From positions 1-64,000 of the forward strand of contig NZ_NESA01000015.1 of NCBI RefSeq assembly GCF_002778315.1: a DNA stretch of 64,000 nucleotides. Reading direction: 5' to 3'. Below the pieces are notes generated by a model that was given only the letters and a program-made list of their open reading frames with translations, did not search any database and was not told the origin of the DNA. The stretch's first letter is position 1; every line of letters begins with the position of its first letter. Positions 11,069-17,259 of this stretch are shown here, piece after piece. A program made the position numbers and the translations under genes. Origin of the DNA: Limnohabitans sp. JirII-31 (GTDB lineage: Bacteria > Pseudomonadota > Gammaproteobacteria > Burkholderiales > Burkholderiaceae_C).

Positions 11069-11917
11069 TCATGCCAGCGGGTCCAGGGCTTGCTGGCATT
11101 TCACGCTCAGAACGGGGAGTTGACGCACATCGCCAATGACCTCTGGCTGCTCGATGCGCAAGGCACTCAAGCAGCCGCCCCACACACAGCCGTCGTCCAG
11201 ACACACCACGTTGGGTTGGTTCACCTTTTTGAGCGTGGACCAATGGCCAAAGGCCACTGTTACATGGGCGCTGCGCCTGCCTGGCACCTCGAACCAGGGC
11301 ATCAAGCCCTCAGGCGCTTGGTCTGCGCTTTCTTTCACACTGAAATCCATTGCGCCTTGCGCATCGCAAAAACGCATGCGCGTGAGCGCGTTGACGATCA
11401 CACGCAAACGGTCGGCACCTTGCAAGTCATCGTGCCACTGGTTGGGTAAGCCGCCATACATCTGCGGCATGAAGGTGGCCAGCGCATCACCGCGCAACAC
11501 GTCTTCCACTTCGCCGGCCAGTGCCAAGGTTTGCTCAGGTGTCCACTGCGGCAGCACGCCGGCATGCACCATCAGCACCTGTCCCAGGCGAATCGCCATG
11601 CGTTGCTGGCGCAACCAATCGAGCAACACCGTGCGGTCGGGAGCGTTCAAGATATCGGCGATGGTGTCTTGCCGGTGTGCAGCGCGCACCCCTTGTGACA
11701 CCGCCAACAGGTGCAAATCATGGTTGCCCAAAATGCATTGCGCACTGCTGCCATAGGCCATCAAGCGGCGCAGCACACCCACGTTGTCGGGGCCTCGGTT
11801 GACCAAGTCGCCCAAGAGGTAGAGCGTGTCACGGCTCGGAGAAAAATCGACGTGGGTGAGTAAACGTGCCAAGGCTTCGTCGCAACCTTGTACGTCACCA
11901 ATCAAGTAAGTCGTCAT
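11069..11917 (-). CDS. apaH: Symmetrical bis(5'-nucleosyl)-tetraphosphatase
   Basis: A 282-residue calcineurin-like phosphoesterase that hydrolyses Ap4A to two ADP. Metal-site motifs are GDVQGCDEAL (residues 7-16), LGDLVNRGPDN, LGNHDLHLLA, VHAGVLP and the C-terminal GHWSTL and LDDGCVWGG segments. Length and order match E. coli ApaH. It is a single gene here, not adjacent to rsmA/pdxA as in enterics, and converges with rhlE. About 110 bp without other features separate its start from the downstream toxin-like locus. Confidence 0.94.
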   Translation of the reverse strand: MTTYLIGDVQGCDEALARLLTHVDFSPSRDTLYLLGDLVNRGPDNVGVLRRLMAYGSSAQCILGNHDLHLLAVSQGVRAAHRQDTIADILNAPDRTVLLDWLRQQRMAIRLGQVLMVHAGVLPQWTPEQTLALAGEVEDVLRGDALATFMPQMYGGLPNQWHDDLQGADRLRVIVNALTRMRFCDAQGAMDFSVKESADQAPEGLMPWFEVPGRRSAHVTVAFGHWSTLKKVNQPNVVCLDDGCVWGGCLSALRIEQPEVIGDVRQLPVLSVKCQQALDPLA

Positions 11918-12046
11918 GATGGAATTGTCTAACGCTTTTTGGGTGCAACTTCACGCTCTGGATTGAGATTGCGTTCACATTTGCCTGCGTGTGATCGGGA
12001 TGTCTCGGTGCCAATCGTTTATATACTCAAATGGATATAATTCAAG

Positions 12047-12369
12047 ATGAAACCTGTTCAATTTCTTGGCGACTCCCTCAAGAGGATCGTGAATTTCCTG
12101 ATGCAGCACGTCAGGACGTCGGGCGTCAACTCGATCTTGTGCAAAAGGGGAGGCAGCCCAATGACTTCAAATCCATGCCATCTATTGGCAAGGGTGTCGA
12201 AGAGATCCGGCTTTGGGATGAAGCAGGAACATTTCGTGTCATCTACACCGCTCGAATGAAAGAGGCGATCTATGTTTTGCATGCTTTTCAAAAAAAGACG
12301 CAAACAACCTCTAAGAACGATGTGGAAATTGCAACGGCTCGATTTAAATTGTTGAGAGGAGAAAAGTGA
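12047..12369 (+). pseudogene. HigB/Gp49-like RelE-superfamily toxin, frameshifted near its N-terminus
   Basis: The downstream frame encodes the family body (FPDAARQDVGRQLDLVQKG, VEEIRLWDEAGTFRVIYTAR, AIYVLHAFQKKTQ), typical of phage-related HigB-like RNases. The expected N-terminus MKPVQFLGDSLKRI is present but in another frame, from the ATG at 12047. The two frames join at about 12086-12090, where one base appears to be missing (ATC-GTG instead of ATC-CGTG, giving IREFPD in relatives). An in-frame ATG at 12031 could still give a 112-residue protein with an unrelated first ~20 residues. The antitoxin gene overlaps its TGA. A sequencing error is possible. Confidence 0.7.
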
Positions 12370-12653
12370 TGAAGTCCAAACCAGACAGATTCAAAAGCGT
12401 TTGGGATGCCCTCGCCGATACACCCGAAGAGGCAGCCAACTTGCGCGTGCGTGCAGAACTCATGGACAAAATTATTCACTTGATCGCCAGCAATGGATGG
12501 ACGCAAGCCGATGCAGCCATTCATTGCAAGGTGACGCAGCCACGTATCAACGACTTGGTTCGCGGAAAGATTTCCCGGTTTTCCCTCGATGCATTGGTCA
12601 ATATTGCGGCAGCACTCGGGCAACATGTTCACGTTGAACTTGAGGCTGTCTGA
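12369..12653 (+). CDS. XRE-family antitoxin (HigA-like) of the adjacent toxin locus
   Basis: A 94-residue DNA-binding protein with a C-terminal helix-turn-helix: ASNGWTQADAAIHCKVTQPRINDLVRGKISRFSLDALVNIAAALG is split around the recognition helix TQPRINDL. This is the XRE/HigA-like form (COG5606) usually paired with Gp49-like toxins in toxin-first order, as here. The ATG at 12369 overlaps the toxin stop (TGATG); a GTG at 12366 is an alternative. TATAT and ATATA at about 12020-12039 flank the toxin start and could be an operator. The antitoxin itself looks intact despite the damaged toxin. Confidence 0.82.
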   Translation: MKSKPDRFKSVWDALADTPEEAANLRVRAELMDKIIHLIASNGWTQADAAIHCKVTQPRINDLVRGKISRFSLDALVNIAAALGQHVHVELEAV

Positions 12654-12702
12654 CGTTGACTCAGCTTCTATTTTTTAATCTTGTTCTACCCGATTGCCCC
12701 AC

Positions 12703-14016
12703 ATGGATGTTTTGCTGATTGTTTTACTGACCTTCTTGAATGGCATCTTCGCCATGTCCGAGATGGCGTTGGCATCCAGTCGCAAGGCGCGCTTGGCAGC
12801 ACTCAATGAGGCGGGCGACAGCGGGGCGCGTGCAGCGCTCAAGCTGATGGCGCATCCGACCCAGTTTTTGTCCACGGTGCAAATTGGCATCACATCCATT
12901 GGTGTGCTCAACGGCATCGTGGGGGAGGCGGCTTTCAGTGCCAAGTTGTCGGATTGGTTGCTCACCCAAGGCGTGGCTGATCGCTTTGCCGAAGGCATGG
13001 CCACCGCGTTGGTGGTGACGCTCATCACCTTCAGCACGATCTTGTTTGGTGAGTTGGTGCCCAAGCGCATTGGCCAGCTCTACCCCGAACCGGTGGCACG
13101 TTTGGCGGCGCCCTTGATGTTGGCGCTGGCCACCATCGCGCGTCCGTTTGTGAGTCTGCTCTCGGCCAGCACCAGCGCCATGCTCAAGCTCTTGCGGGTG
13201 GAGGTGCATGGTGGTCGCACGGTGACCGAAGAGGAAATCAGTGCCAGCTTGGTGGAGGGGGTGGATGCGGGCGTGATTGAGCAGCACGAACACCAGATGG
13301 TGCAAAACGTGTTCAACCTCGACGAGCGTTCCCTAACCTCCATCATGGTGCACCGCTCTGACATTGAGTGGCTGGACGCCAAGACCACTGTGCCGCAAGC
13401 GCTGGCACAAGTGGGTGCGCAAGGCGCGCACTCTTGGTATCCGGTGTGTCGCGATGGCTTGGACGATGTGGTGGGCGCGGTCAGCGTGTCGCAATTGCTG
13501 CGTCTGCCACCGGGCACCGACATGACGGTCGAGACCTTGGCTCAGCCGGTGTCGTTTGTGCCTGAGACCTTGAGTGGCTTGGATTTGCTAGAGCAATTTC
13601 GCCGCCCTGTGGAGCGGGCCACCGCACACGGTCGCATGGTGCTGGTGGTGGACGAGTACGGCGTGGTGCAAGGCTTGATGACGCCGCGTGACCTGCTGGA
13701 AGCCATTACCGGTGAACTGCTGCAAGCCACCGCCACCGACGAAGCCTGGGCCACACCGCGTGCCGATGGCAGTTGGTTGATCGATGGCTTGATGCCCGTG
13801 GCCGAGTTCAAGGCACGCTTGCACATTCGTGAATTGCCTGATGAAGACCGTGACATCTACAACACTGTGGCTGGATTGATCATGGCCATCAGCGGCCATT
13901 TGCCTGCCGTGAGCGAGTGGGTGGACTGCGCGGGCTGGCGCTTGGAAGTGGTCGACTTGGACGGACGCCGCATCGACAAGGTGCTGGCCACACTCAATGT
14001 GAAAGAAAAGCGTTGA
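12703..14016 (+). CDS. CNNM/CorC-like membrane protein with CBS pair (hemolysin family)
   Basis: A 437-residue protein with an N-terminal DUF21/CNNM membrane domain (about residues 1-190; motifs FLSTVQIGITSIGVLNG and GELVPKRIGQ), two CBS domains (about 205-330, including MVLVVDEYGVVQGLMTPRDLLEAI) and a C-terminal CorC/HlyC domain (about 345-430). Family members are implicated in Mg2+/Co2+ export or resistance; the name hemolysin is historical. ATG 12703 is preferred; a TTG 9 bp upstream is possible. The last 23 bp overlap the convergent hydrolase gene. Confidence 0.88.
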   Translation: MDVLLIVLLTFLNGIFAMSEMALASSRKARLAALNEAGDSGARAALKLMAHPTQFLSTVQIGITSIGVLNGIVGEAAFSAKLSDWLLTQGVADRFAEGMATALVVTLITFSTILFGELVPKRIGQLYPEPVARLAAPLMLALATIARPFVSLLSASTSAMLKLLRVEVHGGRTVTEEEISASLVEGVDAGVIEQHEHQMVQNVFNLDERSLTSIMVHRSDIEWLDAKTTVPQALAQVGAQGAHSWYPVCRDGLDDVVGAVSVSQLLRLPPGTDMTVETLAQPVSFVPETLSGLDLLEQFRRPVERATAHGRMVLVVDEYGVVQGLMTPRDLLEAITGELLQATATDEAWATPRADGSWLIDGLMPVAEFKARLHIRELPDEDRDIYNTVAGLIMAISGHLPAVSEWVDCAGWRLEVVDLDGRRIDKVLATLNVKEKR

Positions 14017-14752
14017 TCCTGGCGCACACCTGAACCCACTCTGAGTGGGCAATGTTTTCGTAATCGTGGTTGGTGTGCAAGAACGACAACTCGATGGTGG
14101 GTGACAGCGGGTATTTGTGAGGCACCTCCTGTCCACCGTATTCGTCGTCAAGGCCTTGAAAAATCAAAAACGGTTTCTTCACGTGGGCCAAGTGCTGTGT
14201 GCGTTCTTTCTCTTCCGGTTTGTCCGGGTGTTTGAAGGGGTAACCGAAGCCAATGATTTTTTGAACGGTGGGCGCATCGGCCAGCAACGACGCCATCCGT
14301 GCTCCCGCTGAATGGGCCAGCACATGGATGTTTTTTTCAGGCCCTAAAGAGGCCAGAACCTTGCGTAGTTTTTGCACTTGCTTCTCGATGCTGTGTGGTC
14401 TCAACACCTGCCAGAAATAAAACCAGCGGCTTGGATGCGGCAACAGCAACAAAGCCTTGATGGGTTTTTTGAACAGTTTGCGTAAGACACTCCATGTTTT
14501 GGAGGACAGCCACAGGCTGTGGCGGGTGGTGTCTTCGTAGGTCTGTGTAAGCCATCTTTCGGTGGCCGTCCTCTTGGATTCAAACCACACCAAGGTATAG
14601 CCTTGCGCTTGCAATGTGTCCATCAGACCTTGCAGTTGCGCCGAGTTCTTTTGATGGCTGCTGCGCCCTAAAAAGAACAACAACTGCTTGTTCGCAAGCG
14701 AGCCCAGGTGGTAGAGATGGCCACCTGCAACGGCACGCGATGAAAGGTTCAT
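13994..14752 (-). CDS. Alpha/beta-hydrolase fold protein, unknown substrate
   Basis: A 252-residue putative hydrolase. The nucleophile elbow is AHSAGARMAS (serine in the HSAGA motif), with FQGLDDEYGG as probable acid-loop region and HTNHDYEN containing the candidate catalytic histidine. An N-terminal strand NKQLLFFLGRSSHQKN resembles the start of Tex30/KANL3-like hydrolases. No signal peptide is evident. It overlaps the CNNM gene tail-to-tail by 23 bp and lies 6 bp downstream of the methyltransferase gene on the same strand, so the two probably share a transcript. Function is unassigned. Confidence 0.7.
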   Translation of the reverse strand: MNLSSRAVAGGHLYHLGSLANKQLLFFLGRSSHQKNSAQLQGLMDTLQAQGYTLVWFESKRTATERWLTQTYEDTTRHSLWLSSKTWSVLRKLFKKPIKALLLLPHPSRWFYFWQVLRPHSIEKQVQKLRKVLASLGPEKNIHVLAHSAGARMASLLADAPTVQKIIGFGYPFKHPDKPEEKERTQHLAHVKKPFLIFQGLDDEYGGQEVPHKYPLSPTIELSFLHTNHDYENIAHSEWVQVCARINAFLSH

Positions 14753-14758
14753 CCGCGT

Positions 14759-15499
14759 TTACACACGCCGTTGGAATGGCAGTTGATACATCCACACGGG
14801 CCGTCCATCCGCGCCGTAAATCACGCCTGATGGCTGCAACTCACGGGCTTCAAACTCCAGGCTCACCAACCACGCGCCGCGACGCATTTCTGCCTCGGCT
14901 TTTTCCACTGCACGGGGCATGCTCTCTGGGCGTTGAAACAAATACACCAAGTCGTAACTGCGCCAGTCCACCAGCCACATGTCGCCCTGGCGAATGTTGG
15001 CAAACGAACAACGCATGGCGCTGAGCACGCGCAGCGGCCAGCTCATCTCCAGCCCATTCAAGTCGGCGCGTGGGTAGGCGTCGCGCAGCGCGATCAAACC
15101 GTCGCCCATGCCGCTGCCTGCATCCAGAATGCGCGCGCCACCCAACAGGGTGATGTGCTCGGGCAACTGTCGCAACGCTCTTTTGGGGGTGGGGAACAGC
15201 GGTGCATCGCGCCACGCACTGCGTGGGTAGAGCAACACAATCAGCCCCAACAAAATCAACCAGCCCAAGGGCGGCATGGCAAAACTGCCCGATGAAGCGA
15301 CCAGCGACAGCGGAAAACCCAGCACGATCAACGCGCGACGCATGGTGGTGCTGCCAAACGTGGTGAGCAAGCCACCACAAAAAGTGGCCACCAGCATGGC
15401 CACGGTGTCGCTGGCACCTAGGTGACGCAAACCGAGGTAACAGCCCCAAGCAGAGCCCCAGGCGAGCAGAGCGGGAATAGGCCAATTCAAGACTTTCAT
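14759..15499 (-). CDS. Membrane-anchored class I SAM-dependent methyltransferase
   Basis: A 246-residue protein with about three hydrophobic segments in residues 5-95, followed by a Rossmann methyltransferase domain with motif I ILDAGSGMGDGLIALRD and the acidic loop LNGLEMSWPLRVL. A later DMWLVDWRSYDLVYLF matches the motif II region. This architecture is seen in small inner-membrane methyltransferases of unknown substrate in Burkholderiales. It is divergent from the formate dehydrogenase genes and upstream of the alpha/beta-hydrolase gene on the same strand. Confidence 0.75.
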   Translation of the reverse strand: MKVLNWPIPALLAWGSAWGCYLGLRHLGASDTVAMLVATFCGGLLTTFGSTTMRRALIVLGFPLSLVASSGSFAMPPLGWLILLGLIVLLYPRSAWRDAPLFPTPKRALRQLPEHITLLGGARILDAGSGMGDGLIALRDAYPRADLNGLEMSWPLRVLSAMRCSFANIRQGDMWLVDWRSYDLVYLFQRPESMPRAVEKAEAEMRRGAWLVSLEFEARELQPSGVIYGADGRPVWMYQLPFQRRV

Positions 15500-15537
15500 G
15501 GGTGAGAATCATAGGGCTTCACTTCTTGACGTTTTGC

Positions 15538-17259
15538 ATGACCCTTTCCCTCTCTTCAGACAGCGCATCCATTCGACCTTTGGCCACGGTGGACCAAATG
15601 CGCGAGACGATTCGTCGCACCGCCCAACTCAAAGGTCGCCAAGCGGACGACCTCTCACGGCAAGAAGTGCGTGCCTTGTTGGGCAGTGGCCCGCATGCGC
15701 GTGATCGCTTGATTGAACATTTGCACTTGCTCAACGACGCCTACCGCGGTTTGTTTGAGCGCCACTTGGTGGCCTTGGGTCAAGAGATGAACATCCCCAT
15801 GGCCGAGGTCTATGAAGTCGCCACCTTCTACCACCACTTCGAGGTGCTGCGCGACGACGCGACGGCCCCTGGCTTGACTGTGCGCGTGTGTGATGGCCTG
15901 AGTTGCGAACTCGCAGGTGCGCAAGACCTGTTGGCCAAATTGCCTGCCTTGTTGGGCACGCCCGATGTGCGCGTGATCACCGCTCCGTGTGTGGGCCGTT
16001 GCGAACAAGCACCGGTGGCCGTGGTGCACCACCACGCTGTGGCCCATGCCACGCCTGAGCGCGTGGCTGCCGCTGTGAGCGCACAACACACGCAAGCGGT
16101 GCTGCCTGATGCGGTGGACCACGAGGCCTATTGCGCCGACGGTGGCTATGCGCTGCTCACTGCGCTCGCACAAGGAGACTTACCGTCTGAACAGGTGCTG
16201 CAAGCCCTGGAAGACTCGGGCCTGCGCGGCTTGGGCGGCGCTGGTTTTCCGGCCGGGCGCAAATGGCGTATCGTGCGCGAGCAAGCGGCACCGCGTTTGA
16301 TGGCGGTCAACATCGACGAGGGCGAGCCCGGCACCTTCAAAGACCGTACCTACCTGGAGCGCGACCCGCACCGGTTTTTAGAAGGCATGCTGGTGGCGGC
16401 CCAGGTGGTGGGCATCACGGCCATCTACATCTACCTGCGTGACGAATACCACGGCTGTCGCGCCCTGTTGCAGCAAGAACTGGCCAAGCTACAGGCCAAC
16501 CCACCGTGCGTGTTGCCCCACATCGAATTGCGTCGTGGTGCGGGGGCCTACATCTGTGGTGAAGAGTCGGCCATGATCGAGAGCATCGAAGGCAAGCGGG
16601 GCGAACCCCGCATGCGTCCGCCCTATATTGCCCAAGTGGGCTTGTTTGGCCGTCCCACACTGGAGCACAACTTTGAAACCCTCTACTGGGTGCGCGACAT
16701 CGTGCAAAAAGGCCCCAGCTGGTTCAGCGGCTTTGGGCGTCATGGGCGTCAGGGTTTGCGCAGCTTCAGCGTGAGCGGGCGTGTCAAACAACCCGGCGTC
16801 AAGCTGGCACCTGCGGGCATCACCCTGCAAGAGTTGGTGGACGAATACTGCGGCGGCATGTTGCCCGGCCACACGCTGTATGCCTACCTGCCGGGTGGGG
16901 CTTCGGGCGGTATCTTGCCCGCGCACATGAGCCACATCCCGCTCGACTTTGACACCTTGCAGCCGCATGGTTGCTTCATTGGGTCGGCGGCGGTCATCGT
17001 GCTGAGCCAGCACGACCGCGCGCGCGATGCGGCGCTGAACATGATGCGATTTTTTGAGCACGAGAGCTGTGGCCAATGCACGCCGTGCCGCGTGGGCACG
17101 GCCAAAGCTGCGCAGCTCATGCAGGCCTCGGTGTGGGACCACGCCACGCTCGACGACTTGAACCAAGTCATGACCGACGCTTCTATTTGTGGCCTCGGTC
17201 AGGCTGCGCCCAACCCCGTGCGCTGTGTGCAAACCTATTTCCAACACGAGGTGGCTTGA
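15538..17259 (+). CDS. NAD-dependent formate dehydrogenase beta subunit (NuoE-NuoF fusion, Fdh1B-like)
   Basis: A 573-residue diaphorase subunit. Residues ~20-185 are NuoE-like with a [2Fe-2S] site C118, C123, C151, C155 (VCDGLSCELA and APCVGRCEQ). Residues ~195-573 are NuoF-like with GLRGLGGAGFPAGRKW, the NAD/FMN region RRGAGAYICGEESAMIESIEG, and a [4Fe-4S] site ESCGQCTPCRVG (C511, C514, C517) plus C551. The fused form and length match Fdh1B of Methylobacterium extorquens rather than separate FdsG/FdsB. ATG 15538 is preferred over the GTG at 15502. The TGA directly abuts the alpha-subunit ATG. Confidence 0.88.
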   Translation: MTLSLSSDSASIRPLATVDQMRETIRRTAQLKGRQADDLSRQEVRALLGSGPHARDRLIEHLHLLNDAYRGLFERHLVALGQEMNIPMAEVYEVATFYHHFEVLRDDATAPGLTVRVCDGLSCELAGAQDLLAKLPALLGTPDVRVITAPCVGRCEQAPVAVVHHHAVAHATPERVAAAVSAQHTQAVLPDAVDHEAYCADGGYALLTALAQGDLPSEQVLQALEDSGLRGLGGAGFPAGRKWRIVREQAAPRLMAVNIDEGEPGTFKDRTYLERDPHRFLEGMLVAAQVVGITAIYIYLRDEYHGCRALLQQELAKLQANPPCVLPHIELRRGAGAYICGEESAMIESIEGKRGEPRMRPPYIAQVGLFGRPTLEHNFETLYWVRDIVQKGPSWFSGFGRHGRQGLRSFSVSGRVKQPGVKLAPAGITLQELVDEYCGGMLPGHTLYAYLPGGASGGILPAHMSHIPLDFDTLQPHGCFIGSAAVIVLSQHDRARDAALNMMRFFEHESCGQCTPCRVGTAKAAQLMQASVWDHATLDDLNQVMTDASICGLGQAAPNPVRCVQTYFQHEVA

